Shown: positions 7,443 to 15,670 of the stretch, piece after piece
Numbering within the stretch: the first letter of the stretch is position 1
How the letters are laid out: each line of letters starts with the position of its first letter
Origin: HGM13862 sp031553915
GTDB taxonomy: Bacteria; Bacillota; Dehalobacteriia; UBA4068
Reading direction: 5' to 3'
Assembly: GCA_031553915.1 (NCBI GenBank)
Contig: JAVBKT010000016.1
Location: 1-26,935, forward strand
DNA length: 26,935 nt
Position numbers and translations under genes: made by a program
Notes under the pieces: model-generated
The model's database searches: none
The model's input: only the letters and a program-made list of their open reading frames with translations
What the model was told of the DNA's origin: nothing

Positions 7443-7838
7443 ATGTTTACTATCGACTATAAATCGAGAATACCCATATACCGGCAAATAATTGATAATG
7501 TGGAAAAATTAGCGGCTAAAGGCATTTTGGCCCCGGATAGCCAGCTTCCTTCAGTGCGCTCTTTGGCAGTGGAATTATCCATTAATCCCAACACCATTGC
7601 CAAAGCGTATGCGGAATTGGAAAAGCAGGGCGTTATCTATTCAATGGCTGGCAAGGGTAGCTTTATTACCACTGATACGCAAAAGTTGTGGGATCAAGGC
7701 AAAGTGAAAGTTAAAAAACAACTGCAAGACGTGGCAGGGGATGCAGTTAGCCTGCAAATTGAGGAACAAGAATTTGCTTCCCTCTGCAATGACGCCTGGC
7801 AAAAGGCTACAAAAGGAGGGAACGAGGCAAATGATTGA
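7443..7838 (+). CDS. GntR-family repressor, YtrA subfamily
   Basis: A short GntR regulator of 131 residues. The N-terminal winged helix-turn-helix spans about residues 8-75 (IPIYRQIIDNVEKLAAKG, LPSVRSLAVELSINPNTIAKAY, GKGSFI). Only about 50 residues follow, so there is no UTRA or FCD ligand domain. This architecture defines the YtrA subfamily, which normally represses the ABC operon it belongs to. Its stop overlaps the ATPase start by 8 bp (ATG at 7831, TGA ending 7838). A GGGGGG ribosome binding site is at 7433-7438. Regulation of its own operon through the repeated TTAGTA sites is inferred. Confidence 0.92.
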   Translation: MFTIDYKSRIPIYRQIIDNVEKLAAKGILAPDSQLPSVRSLAVELSINPNTIAKAYAELEKQGVIYSMAGKGSFITTDTQKLWDQGKVKVKKQLQDVAGDAVSLQIEEQEFASLCNDAWQKATKGGNEAND

Positions 7839-8730
7839 AAGCAATGCTGTAAGCAAATATTTCGGTCAGATTTGTGCTGTTGACAGTGTGACAGCCACAA
7901 TCAAAAGCGGCAGCGCTTTTGGCCTGTTGGGGACCAATGGCGCAGGTAAAAGCACCTTTTTGCGTCTAGCCGCAGGAATATATAAGGCGGATGAAGGCAG
8001 TATTACCCTGGACGGAGAAAATATTTACGAAAATATTAGCGCCAAGAAAAAGGTGTTTTATATTTCTGATGACCAGTTCTTTTTCCCCAATACCACTGCA
8101 GAGGAACAGGGCAATTTTTTTGCTTCTTATTATCCTGATTTTGACCGGCAAACTTTTTTACGCCTGCTGGCAACCTTTGATCTAGATCCTAAGCGCAAGG
8201 TAAACACTTTTTCCAAGGGTATGAAAAAGCAGTTGTCGGTATTCTGCTCCATTTGCGCCAACACTCCCTATATCTTTTGCGACGAGACTTTTGATGGCCT
8301 GGACCCGGTGGTGCGGCAGGCAGTAAAAAGCCTTTTTGCCGAGGCGATTGAACGGCGCAAGCTGACGCCTGTTATTGCCTCGCATAATCTGCGCGAGCTG
8401 GAAGACATTTGCGACCATATTGGTTTATTGCATAAAGGTGGGTTGCTGCTCACGCGTGACCTGGAAGAATTAAAGCTGGGCATACATAAAATACAGGTAG
8501 TTTTCCATCAGGGTATGAGTGAGAACGATATCCCCGGCCTATGCGTTGTCAGCAGTAAGGGCCAAGGACGCCTGCGTACTCTGGTGGTGCGCGGCGAGGA
8601 AAATGAGATTAGCCACAAAATTAAAGCCATGGAGCCGGTATATATGGAAGTTTTACCTTTGACCTTGGAAGAGGTATTCATCACAGAAACGGAGGTGGTA
8701 GGATATGAGTTTACAAACCTTGGTTTATAA
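7831..8730 (+). CDS. ABC transporter ATP-binding protein (YtrB/CcmA-like)
   Basis: The cytoplasmic ATPase of an ABC-2 type transporter. Walker A is GTNGAGKST (about residues 34-42). The signature loop is the degenerate FSKGMKKQL, common in this exporter class. Walker B is YIFCDE, followed by FDGLDP and switch histidine SHNLRELED. The start is set at the ATG at 7831 because AAAGGAGGG (7811-7819) stands just before it; the frame extends further upstream but only inside gntR. This gives 299 residues, usual for the family. It overlaps gntR by 8 bp and the permease by 26 bp, so the three are one coupled operon. Substrate is unknown; relatives respond to cell-wall antibiotics or export lipids or peptides. 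Confidence 0.92.
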   Translation: MIESNAVSKYFGQICAVDSVTATIKSGSAFGLLGTNGAGKSTFLRLAAGIYKADEGSITLDGENIYENISAKKKVFYISDDQFFFPNTTAEEQGNFFASYYPDFDRQTFLRLLATFDLDPKRKVNTFSKGMKKQLSVFCSICANTPYIFCDETFDGLDPVVRQAVKSLFAEAIERRKLTPVIASHNLRELEDICDHIGLLHKGGLLLTRDLEELKLGIHKIQVVFHQGMSENDIPGLCVVSSKGQGRLRTLVVRGEENEISHKIKAMEPVYMEVLPLTLEEVFITETEVVGYEFTNLGL

Positions 8731-10978
8731 TGTTGGGTTTATCCTGCGCAAAAAACTGTGGCTGATTACGCTGATCTTTTTAGCCTTCCTCTTCATCTTA
8801 CCCATTGCTACGGGTATGAATCTGCAATACCATCTGGAGTCATTGCATAATAGCACTCCCGCATTAACCGCTGAGGCGGAGCAGGCTAATTATGACTTGG
8901 CTATGGCTGGCGCCCATGGGGTAATGACAAGTGTCTTTGGCTCCGGCAATATTGCTGTAATAATTTTTATTGTTATTGTCTCTTTTATTGCGGCAATTGG
9001 CTTTTTTAACTGGCTGCATAAAAGACAAAAGGTAGATTTATATCATGGCCTGCCAATTTCCCGCCATCAGCTGTTTGCGGTCAACTATTGTGCCGGCGCT
9101 TTAGCGGTAATTATTCCGCTGGTGGCCAATATTATCCTTACGGTAATTATTGCCGTGGCAATGGGTTTTGGCTCTGTCCTGCCGCTAGGCGCATTGTTTG
9201 GCGGATTGGCGCTAAATATACTGTTTTTCCTGCTTATTTATAGTGTGGTGATAATTGCCGTATTGCTCAGCGGCAACAGTATTGTCAGCGGTATCCTGGC
9301 TCTAATCTTTTTGGGCATTGGTCCGGCGACGGTTGCCCTTTATCAGGGGCTGCGCAGCCTATTCCATCCAACCTGGTATTATCAGCTGATTGATTGGTCC
9401 ACCATATATGTTTACAGCTCACCGGTTGCGCGATATGTGGCTCAATTTCAGGAGGGCTACAGCGTGGGCATTGTTGCCGCCCTCGTCTTGCTGGTCATCA
9501 CAGCCGGGCTATATATCGCGGCAACCCTTATTTACCGCCACCGCCCGTCAGAGGCAGCGCAGCATGCTTTGGCTTTCCCCAAAACACGCGCCTTTATCAA
9601 ATATCCGCTGGTGGTATTGGCTGCGGCTTTTGGCGGCTTGTTCTTCCACTATGTCGGCGATTTGTTTGAAACCTGGGTCTGGTATTTTGTCGGCATGGTT
9701 TTGGCTGGTTTTATTGCCAGCCAGCTGATGGAAGTTGTTTATCATGCTGATTTCCGCGCTATTATTAAAAGATTACTGCCCTTGGGCATTATTTTGGCGA
9801 TAATGATTACTGGCTCTGCCTTGATGGTCAGCGATGTTTTTGGCTATAACAAGTTTGTTCCTAAACAAAACGAGGTGGCCGCATTAGAGATTAACCTTTC
9901 CGGAGTCAACCGCTATACAGCAGAGGCTCATCTCGCCTATGCGTCAACGACTAATGGGGTTAATGACACTGTCTATATTGGCGACATCGGGATGGATAGC
10001 GGGACATATGCTGAACTCACTGCTGCCACAGAAGCGGAAGCTTTGCTCAGCTACGGACAGGTAGAAAGCGAGGAGGGCATTGCCGCTGCGATTGCCATTG
10101 TGGAAAAACTTATTGCTGAGGATGGTAGCGATTACGATAGTGATAGTCCCTATTATGACCCTTACCGCAACTCCACCACCGCCTATATTCGCTATACGAT
10201 GAAGGATGGCAGCATTATCACACGCAGCTATGTGCAAAATGACAACTTTAAAATTGCTGATATTATCGATCAATTGGCCGCCATTTATGAGGATGAAAGC
10301 TATCGCGAAAATATTTATGCGCTATTCCAGTTTGAGCCACAGCAAATTCGTATTGAGCAAATTACCAGTTACGAACGGTATTTGCAGCAAAACTATGAAA
10401 ACCAGGCGGATTCCAATGCCTTTACTCTGCTCAATGCGGATATTGGCTCTTTGCTTGCCACCTATGAGCAGGAGCTGAAAGCGCTTAGTGCAGAACAGAT
10501 GATGCAAGAGCTGCCGATTGGCTATATTTCTTTCCGCGTCTATAAAGATGATCCGGGAACAATTACCAAGAAGCAAAAGGAACGCTTTTTGGCCTATCAG
10601 TACCCGGTTTACGCCAGCTTTAGTGAATCACTGGCTTTAATGGCAGATTTGGGCATCAGCGCGGAAAGCTGGCTGCCGGATTATGCCGCTATCACAGAAA
10701 TAGCTGTTATCAGCTATAGTGACAAAAACAGAGGCAAGGAGGCTTTGCCTGCCGCTGCCAGCGAAGATAGTACTGTTATTGACAGTTCTTATGCTAATGA
10801 AGTAAGGGAGATTTATCGCGAACCGGAAGATATTCGCCGGCTGGTTGAGTCAAGCTATGTGGACAGTTGTTTCTACATGAATTCCTTTATTGAATCTGAT
10901 AGTACACAAATGTTCCAGGTTTCTTATCAAAACGCTTTTGGCGGCATTGATTATGCGTCGCGTTATGCGAAAAAATGA
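8705..10978 (+). CDS. ABC transporter permease with large extracytoplasmic domain
   Basis: The membrane subunit for the ATPase just upstream (26-bp overlap; GGAGG a few bases before the ATG). Of 757 residues, the first half (to about 380) is multi-pass: a segment near 15-35, then several strongly hydrophobic helices, the last being LGIILAIMITGSALMVSD. The second half, about 370 residues, is soluble and acidic with no further obvious membrane segment, so it probably faces outside. This resembles Clostridial permeases annotated with a DUF6449-type domain (name from memory, not checked). The large outer domain may bind the substrate or an antibiotic. No substrate can be named. Confidence 0.85.
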   Translation: MSLQTLVYNVGFILRKKLWLITLIFLAFLFILPIATGMNLQYHLESLHNSTPALTAEAEQANYDLAMAGAHGVMTSVFGSGNIAVIIFIVIVSFIAAIGFFNWLHKRQKVDLYHGLPISRHQLFAVNYCAGALAVIIPLVANIILTVIIAVAMGFGSVLPLGALFGGLALNILFFLLIYSVVIIAVLLSGNSIVSGILALIFLGIGPATVALYQGLRSLFHPTWYYQLIDWSTIYVYSSPVARYVAQFQEGYSVGIVAALVLLVITAGLYIAATLIYRHRPSEAAQHALAFPKTRAFIKYPLVVLAAAFGGLFFHYVGDLFETWVWYFVGMVLAGFIASQLMEVVYHADFRAIIKRLLPLGIILAIMITGSALMVSDVFGYNKFVPKQNEVAALEINLSGVNRYTAEAHLAYASTTNGVNDTVYIGDIGMDSGTYAELTAATEAEALLSYGQVESEEGIAAAIAIVEKLIAEDGSDYDSDSPYYDPYRNSTTAYIRYTMKDGSIITRSYVQNDNFKIADIIDQLAAIYEDESYRENIYALFQFEPQQIRIEQITSYERYLQQNYENQADSNAFTLLNADIGSLLATYEQELKALSAEQMMQELPIGYISFRVYKDDPGTITKKQKERFLAYQYPVYASFSESLALMADLGISAESWLPDYAAITEIAVISYSDKNRGKEALPAAASEDSTVIDSSYANEVREIYREPEDIRRLVESSYVDSCFYMNSFIESDSTQMFQVSYQNAFGGIDYASRYAKK

Positions 10979-10983
10979 CAATA

Positions 10984-11049
10984 TTATCCACTATTCGAAA
11001 AATTTTGTGGATATTGCCCTGTGGATAATGTGGATAACTTTGTGGATAA
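10984..11049. promoter_or_regulatory. DnaA-box cluster A
   Basis: Three perfect DnaA boxes TGTGGATAA in one orientation (11020-11028, 11029-11037, 11041-11049), a fourth with one mismatch (TGTGGATAT, 11006-11014), and an inverted one-mismatch box TTATCCACT (10984-10992). All five lie within 66 bp directly after the permease stop. Confidence 0.75.
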
Positions 11050-11135
11050 GGCCCTATATCTGGTGTTTTCAGTTTAGACTACGCCATACAAACTTACTTG
11101 ACAAAATGAAATTGATGTGAAACAGCAGCTAAACT

Positions 11136-11171
11136 ATAAATTACCAAGAAAAGTTTTTCTTGGTAATTTAT
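11136..11171 (+). terminator. Strong hairpin terminator of the GntR/ABC operon
   Basis: A perfect 16-17 bp stem, ATAAATTACCAAGAAAA (11136-11152) with TTTTCTTGGTAATTTAT (11155-11171), followed by a T-rich tail. It is nearly symmetric and could work in both directions. Confidence 0.85.
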
Positions 11172-11199
11172 TTTTATATTATTCTGATAATAACTATTT

Positions 11200-11207
11200 T
11201 TGTCGAA
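11200..11207 (+). promoter_or_regulatory. Spo0A box upstream of the riboswitch promoter
   Basis: An exact TTGTCGAA ending 10 bp before the -35 element at 11218. This position suits activation or repression of the ECF operon by Spo0A. Confidence 0.45.
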
Positions 11208-11217
11208 GGGTTCAATC

Positions 11218-11246
11218 TTGACAATAGTGGTAAAATAGGATATTTT
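11218..11246 (+). promoter_or_regulatory. Promoter of the cobalamin-riboswitch/ECF operon
   Basis: Perfect TTGACA (11218-11223), a 17-bp spacer, then TATTTT (11241-11246). Transcription would begin near 11253, shortly before the riboswitch P1 stem. Confidence 0.65.
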
Positions 11247-11277
11247 TATATAGTTAGGGTAATAAAAATTTAGCAGG

Positions 11278-11489
11278 CTTATTGTGTCCTCGCGCCTTTG
11301 GCCAAAGGGGATGAACAAGGGAATCCGGTGCGAATCCGGAGCGTTGCCGGCACTGTAAATGTGGAGACTGCAGCTGTTTGGGTAGCAACCCGGCCATTGG
11401 GGAGCCAAGCGGGCTCTCTGAGAAGGCTATGAGCTGTGGGCGCAGGCAGTTTTCTGCCGATAAGCATAAGCCAGGAGACCTACAATAAG
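11278..11489 (+). promoter_or_regulatory. Cobalamin (B12) riboswitch
   Basis: The aptamer is closed by a perfect P1 helix, CTTATTGT (11278-11285) with ACAATAAG (11482-11489). Inside are the conserved GGGAATCCGGTGCGAATCC segment (from 11319), GCCGGCACTGT (11346-11355), and the B12 box AGCCAGGAGACC (11469-11480). It binds adenosyl- or methylcobalamin and switches off downstream transport genes. A stem AAGCGGC/GCTGCTT (11517-11523 with 11537-11543, one G-U pair) followed by ATTTTTAT just before the ribosome binding site is the likely expression platform, acting by termination or by hiding the start region. Confidence 0.93.
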
Positions 11490-11560
11490 TTTTGGTTGCC
11501 AATTATTTTGGCGCAAAAGCGGCGGTGATTTTTCCGGCTGCTTATTTTTATGGAGGGAAA

Positions 11561-12457
11561 ATGGGCGAAAGGCATGCGTTTGCCGGTTATCATCCGGCAG
11601 TAACTTTCATCTGGTTTCTTTTTGTCATCGGCTTTTCGATGTTCTTTTTACATCCGGCAACACTGGTCATTGCCATGGTTGCTGCCTTTGCCTATGCCTT
11701 TATGCTCAAGGGCAAGTCATTGCTCCGCTTCAGCCTCTCCTTTTTGCTGCCGCTATTACTGCTCTCGATGATAATCAACCCTTTGTTCAATCATCGTGGT
11801 ATGACTGTTCTCTTTCATCTGGGCAAAAACGCCGTCACCCTTGAGGCGCTGATCTACGGCCTGCTTTCAGCTTTGATGCTGGTTGTGGTTATCACCTGGT
11901 TTAGCTGCTATAATATTGTGATCACTGCTGATAAATTTGTTTATCTCTTTGGCCGCATCATCCCTACCCTTTCCCTGATTTTTTCGATGACGATCGGCAT
12001 TATTCCCCGTTTCATTAAAGAAGCCAAGTCCATTGCCGCGGCTCAACGCTGCATTGGCCATGATTGGGGCAGCGGTAAGCTGCGCCAGAGAATCAAGCAA
12101 GCCGCGCGTATTGTCTCTATTCTTACCACCTGGTCCTTGGAAAACGCTATCACCACGGCTGATAGCATGAAAAGCCGCGGTTATGGCAGCAAAGGGAGAA
12201 CCTCTTTTGCTCTTTTCCGCTGGGAAAGCCGGGATATAAGAATGCTGGCGCTGCTGGTATTGCTGGGTGCTTTTATCATCTGGGGCGCTGCGAGCGGCTA
12301 TATGAGCTATAGCTTTTTCCCCTGGCTCAAAGGGGTTGCCGCTTCGCCGCAGAGCATTTGTCTGTTTGCCGCTTTTGCTGTGCTATGCCTGCTGCCCTTG
12401 CTGATTGAGCTGTTTGACCATCTGCACTGGCGCATACGCAAAAGACAGCCAGTATAA
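11561..12457 (+). CDS. ecfT: ECF transporter transmembrane coupling protein EcfT
   Basis: The T-component of an energy-coupling factor transporter, which links the ATPases to the substrate-binding S-component in the membrane. It has about five or six hydrophobic segments (for example VTFIWFLFVIGFSMFFL and SFLLPLLLLSMIINPLF) and, near the middle, the family's coupling-helix motif ADSMKSRGYG. The open frame begins at a TTG at 11492, inside the riboswitch output region. The start is set at the ATG at 11561, preceded by GGAGGG, giving 298 residues, typical of EcfT. It is the first gene after the cobalamin riboswitch and lies 26 bp ahead of the fused ATPase/S gene. Confidence 0.9.
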   Translation: MGERHAFAGYHPAVTFIWFLFVIGFSMFFLHPATLVIAMVAAFAYAFMLKGKSLLRFSLSFLLPLLLLSMIINPLFNHRGMTVLFHLGKNAVTLEALIYGLLSALMLVVVITWFSCYNIVITADKFVYLFGRIIPTLSLIFSMTIGIIPRFIKEAKSIAAAQRCIGHDWGSGKLRQRIKQAARIVSILTTWSLENAITTADSMKSRGYGSKGRTSFALFRWESRDIRMLALLVLLGAFIIWGAASGYMSYSFFPWLKGVAASPQSICLFAAFAVLCLLPLLIELFDHLHWRIRKRQPV

Positions 12458-12483
12458 ACCACTGTGTTTTATAAGGGTAATTT

Positions 12484-15267
12484 ATGTATACTTTTCGTTT
12501 GGAAAACTTCAGCTTTGCCTATGAAGGGCAGCAAAACAAAGCTCTCTCTAATCTCAATTTTGAGATTGAGCCAGGGCAATTTGTCACGCTTTGCGGCAGA
12601 AGCGGTTGCGGCAAAACAACATTGCTGCGCCAGTTAAAGCCGGTTTTGGCCCCCTACGGAAACAGGGAAGGCAGCATCAGCTTTATTGACCGCCCCTTAG
12701 AGCAGCTAAGCCAGCGCGACCAGGCGGCCTATATCGGCTTTGTGCAGCAGAGCCCGGAAAGCCAGATTGTCACTGATAAGGTTTGGCATGAGCTGGCCTT
12801 TGGCCTGGAAAGCCTGGGTCTTGGCAGCGCGGCTATCCGTTTGCGGGTGGCGGAAATGGCCGCCTTTTTCGGCATTGAGCCCTGGTTTAGAAAAAGAGTC
12901 GATGAGCTCTCCGGCGGCCAAAAGCAGCTGCTTAATCTGGCAGCGGTGATGGTGATGCAGCCAGCGGTGCTGATTTTGGATGAGCCAACCTCGCAGTTGG
13001 ATCCGGTAGCAGCGCGCGAGTTTTTAGAGAACCTCTCGCGCATCAATCGTGATCTGGGCACGACAATCATCCTCTCTGAGCACCGCCTGGAAGAGATATT
13101 GCCCTTGTCCGACCGGGTGATTGTGCTGGAACGCGGAGAAATACTCATTGACAGCACTCCCCGGCAAGCAGCAGAAGAATTGCGGCAGCTCAATCATGAG
13201 ATGTTTTTGGCCATGCCCACTCCAATACGCGTTTGGTCGCAGGTAGAAAATGATTTGCCCTGCCCCTTTACGGTGCGCGAGGGCAGAGACTGGCTCTATC
13301 AGTTTTCCATCGGCCATGCTTTGGATAGTTCGCTTATCCCCGGAGACAAGCAGCAGTCGCCAAAAAGCGATATAGCAGTATCCTTGCAGGAAATCAGTTT
13401 TTCCTATCAGCGCAATGGCACGCCTGTTTTAAGCAATCTTTCTTTAGAGATAAAGGCTGGCGGGCTGTTTGCCCTGCTGGGCGGCAATGGCGCTGGTAAA
13501 AGCACACTGCTTTCCTTGATTGCCGGCATTAACCAGGCTGACCGGGGCAAGATTTTGCTTAATGGCAAAAATATCAGCAAAATTAGCAGAGCAGAGCTTT
13601 ATGATTATAAATTAGCGATGTTGCCGCAAAATCCGGCCAGTCTTTTTGTTAAGAATACCGTTTATGATGATTTAATGGAAATGTTTGACGGTAAAGACAC
13701 TACGCAAGCAGAGAAAGAACAGCGGGTGCAGGCAGTAATGCGCCTATGTGAGCTGGAAGAACTGCAAACCAGCCACCCCTATGATATTTCCGGCGGCGAG
13801 CAGCAGCGCGCTGCCTTGGGCAAGGTGTTGCTTACTTCGCCGCAGATTCTTCTGGTAGATGAGCCGACCAAGGGCTTGGACAGCTTCTTCAAGCAGCGTT
13901 TGGCGCATATTTTCCGCAAGCTGCAGAGCCGCGGAACCACTATTATCATGGTCAGCCATGATATTGAGTTTTGCGCTGAATATGCTGATTGCTGCGCTAT
14001 GCTTTTTGATGGAGCAATTGTCGCCAAGGAAAGCCCGCGCGCCTTTTTTGGCGGCCGCCATTTTTATACCACCGCAGCCAACCGCATGGCCCGCCATATG
14101 CTGCGTGAGGCAATTTTGACCGCGGATGTGGTTAAGGCTTGCGGCGGCAAAAGCAGCTCTTTGATGGACAACGAGACAAAGACAAATAGTGGCGGGGATG
14201 GGGATGAGAGAGACCGGCAGAACGAGGAAGATTTAGATTTACTCTTTTCGCCGCCGGACAAAGCAATGGATGCGCCTGATCATCACGCAAAGCCCAAGTT
14301 ATCCGCCCGTTTTATGGCCACTCTGGCTAAGGCTAAGCAAAAGCTGAGCCTAACGCGCCTGCTTATCGGTTTATTGATGCTGGCCGCTTTTGTGGTGGCG
14401 ATAATTTTTAGCAATAGCTGGAGTGTTGGCTGGCCCAGGTATCTTTATGGCGGCATGAGCGTGTCTTTGCTGGTGGCGGGCATCATAGCGCTTATCCCCG
14501 GACAGGCGCTCAGCATGCCGCTGCCGCAAATCAGCATTGATGCCAGCAAAAAAGGGTTCACCAAGAGAGATTTGCTGATCTGGCTGCCGATTGTCATTTT
14601 GATACCGCTGACGCTGTATCTGGGAACAGAATATTTAACTGGCCGCAAATATTATATTACCAGCATGCTGATTATTCTTGAGGCGCTGATACCTTTTTTT
14701 ATCAGCTTTGAGGGCAAAAAAATCCAGCCCAAGGAGCTGGTACTATTGGTGGTGTTGATTGGCATCACCGTGGCCAGCCGGGTGGCTTTAGTGTTTTTGC
14801 CCCAGGTCAAGCCGGTCATTGCGCTGATCATTATCAGCGGCATTTGTTTTGGCAGAGAAGCCGGTTTTTTGGTGGGCTCTCTATCCGCCTTTATTTCTAA
14901 TTTTTTCCTCACTCAGGGAGCATGGACACCATGGCAAATGTTCTCCTTTGGCCTTATCGGTTTTGTGGCGGGCCTGGCCTTTTATAATAATAACCGTATT
15001 CGCAGCAAGCTGCGGGTATCTGTTTTTGGCGTGGCGATGATTCTTCTCGTTTTTGCGCCGATTATGAATTTGAATTCTTTTCTCTTTTTCTCCGCAGAGA
15101 CCAGCTGGCCCGCCTTTGTTACCACCTATGCTTTAGGTATGCCCTTTGATATTCTTCATGCTGCCGCCACTGCCGGTTTCCTCTTTTTGTTGGCGCCGCC
15201 GATGATCGAAAAGCTGGAGCGCATCAAAATTAAATATGGTCTGCTGAGCCGTCCGCCGGCAGCGTAG
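12484..15267 (+). CDS. ECF transporter fusion: two ATPases plus membrane S-component
   Basis: One 927-residue chain holds three parts that are usually separate genes. ATPase 1 (about 1-240): Walker A GRSGCGKTT at 38-46, LSGGQKQLL signature, LILDEPTS Walker B, SEHRLEE switch. ATPase 2 (about 298-545): Walker A GGNGAGKST with Lys339, ISGGEQQRA, LLVDEPTKGLD, SHDIEF. A polar, acidic linker (about 545-615) leads to a membrane part (about 620-915) with nine likely helices. The last six, with FGREAGFLVGS, FFLTQGAWTPWQM and GLIGFVAGLAFY, look like an ECF S-component; the first three are extra. Both nucleotide sites look intact. With EcfT just upstream the transporter is complete in two genes. The B12 riboswitch points to cobalamin, cobinamide or another corrinoid as substrate; this is inferred, not shown by binding residues. 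Confidence 0.9.
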   Translation: MYTFRLENFSFAYEGQQNKALSNLNFEIEPGQFVTLCGRSGCGKTTLLRQLKPVLAPYGNREGSISFIDRPLEQLSQRDQAAYIGFVQQSPESQIVTDKVWHELAFGLESLGLGSAAIRLRVAEMAAFFGIEPWFRKRVDELSGGQKQLLNLAAVMVMQPAVLILDEPTSQLDPVAAREFLENLSRINRDLGTTIILSEHRLEEILPLSDRVIVLERGEILIDSTPRQAAEELRQLNHEMFLAMPTPIRVWSQVENDLPCPFTVREGRDWLYQFSIGHALDSSLIPGDKQQSPKSDIAVSLQEISFSYQRNGTPVLSNLSLEIKAGGLFALLGGNGAGKSTLLSLIAGINQADRGKILLNGKNISKISRAELYDYKLAMLPQNPASLFVKNTVYDDLMEMFDGKDTTQAEKEQRVQAVMRLCELEELQTSHPYDISGGEQQRAALGKVLLTSPQILLVDEPTKGLDSFFKQRLAHIFRKLQSRGTTIIMVSHDIEFCAEYADCCAMLFDGAIVAKESPRAFFGGRHFYTTAANRMARHMLREAILTADVVKACGGKSSSLMDNETKTNSGGDGDERDRQNEEDLDLLFSPPDKAMDAPDHHAKPKLSARFMATLAKAKQKLSLTRLLIGLLMLAAFVVAIIFSNSWSVGWPRYLYGGMSVSLLVAGIIALIPGQALSMPLPQISIDASKKGFTKRDLLIWLPIVILIPLTLYLGTEYLTGRKYYITSMLIILEALIPFFISFEGKKIQPKELVLLVVLIGITVASRVALVFLPQVKPVIALIIISGICFGREAGFLVGSLSAFISNFFLTQGAWTPWQMFSFGLIGFVAGLAFYNNNRIRSKLRVSVFGVAMILLVFAPIMNLNSFLFFSAETSWPAFVTTYALGMPFDILHAAATAGFLFLLAPPMIEKLERIKIKYGLLSRPPAA

Positions 15268-15428
15268 AAATAGTAATGAGCAAGTTAAGCCGCGCAAGTG
15301 GAAAAAACGGAGTAAGATGGAGGAAAAGGCTATCAGTGGAATAGTTGTTAATAAAGCTGTGGAGCAGAATTAAAAAAGAAATTTGTTACATGCCTTTTAG
15401 AATGCAGCGTCAAGAGACATAAAGTGGA

Positions 15429-15460
15429 ATATCCACAAAAAATAAATTTATTGTGGATAA
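15429..15460. promoter_or_regulatory. DnaA-box pair B (inverted)
   Basis: ATATCCACA (15429-15437, one mismatch) faces a perfect TGTGGATAA (15452-15460). Together they form an inverted repeat, ATCCACAA/TTGTGGAT, around an A/T-only loop. This could also be a simple hairpin. Confidence 0.55.
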
Positions 15461-15508
15461 ATTTTTTGCACAACACGCTGCATATATCTAAAGCGAACAA
15501 AGCATAAC

Positions 15509-15541
15509 GCCTGACCAAACAGGAACGCTACCCTGTCAGGC
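15509..15541 (+). terminator. Possible terminator of the ECF operon
   Basis: GCCTGAC (15509-15515) pairs with GTCAGGC (15535-15541), followed by CCTTGACTT. The T tail is weak, so its activity as a terminator is uncertain. The hairpin itself is clear. Confidence 0.45.
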
Positions 15542-15609
15542 CCTTGACTTACAGCTGCGGCAAGCGGTGCGTTGTGCCAGACAAAGAGTCTTTATTGCTC
15601 GACAAAGGC

Positions 15610-15652
15610 AAATAAAAACAAAGGCACAGCTCTTGTGCCTTTGTTTTTATTT
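15610..15652. terminator. Bidirectional terminator between ECF operon and kinase
   Basis: A perfect 19-bp stem (15610-15628 with 15634-15652) with a 5-nt loop; core AAGGCACA/TGTGCCTT, flanked by A-rich and T-rich arms. The symmetry gives a U-tract on both strands, so it can end both the rightward ECF transcript and the leftward kinase transcript. Confidence 0.9.
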
Positions 15653-15670
15653 ACGCATAAGTTATTGCGG

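Larger units (their letters stand above)
10979..11277. other. Spacer with DnaA boxes, terminator, 0A box and promoter
   Basis: This gene-free stretch lies between the ABC operon and the B12 riboswitch. In order it holds a cluster of DnaA boxes (10984-11049), a TTGACA/AGCAGCTAAA element also found at 19960-19998, a strong hairpin terminator (11136-11171), a Spo0A box (11200-11207) and the riboswitch promoter (11218-11246). Confidence 0.75.
15268..15670. other. Convergent spacer with DnaA boxes and terminators
   Basis: No gene is evident in these 403 bases between the ECF fusion and the convergent histidine kinase. The stretch carries a DnaA-box pair (15429-15460), a GC-rich hairpin (15509-15541) and a long terminator (15610-15652). 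Confidence 0.7.

Noticed and set aside
7741..7830. An N-terminal extension of the ABC ATPase
   Set aside because: These codons overlap gntR in another frame; AAAGGAGGG directly precedes the ATG at 7831, which gives the usual family length.
11492..11560. An N-terminal extension of ecfT starting at TTG
   Set aside because: It would begin three bases after the riboswitch P1 helix with no ribosome binding site; the ATG at 11561 has GGAGGG.
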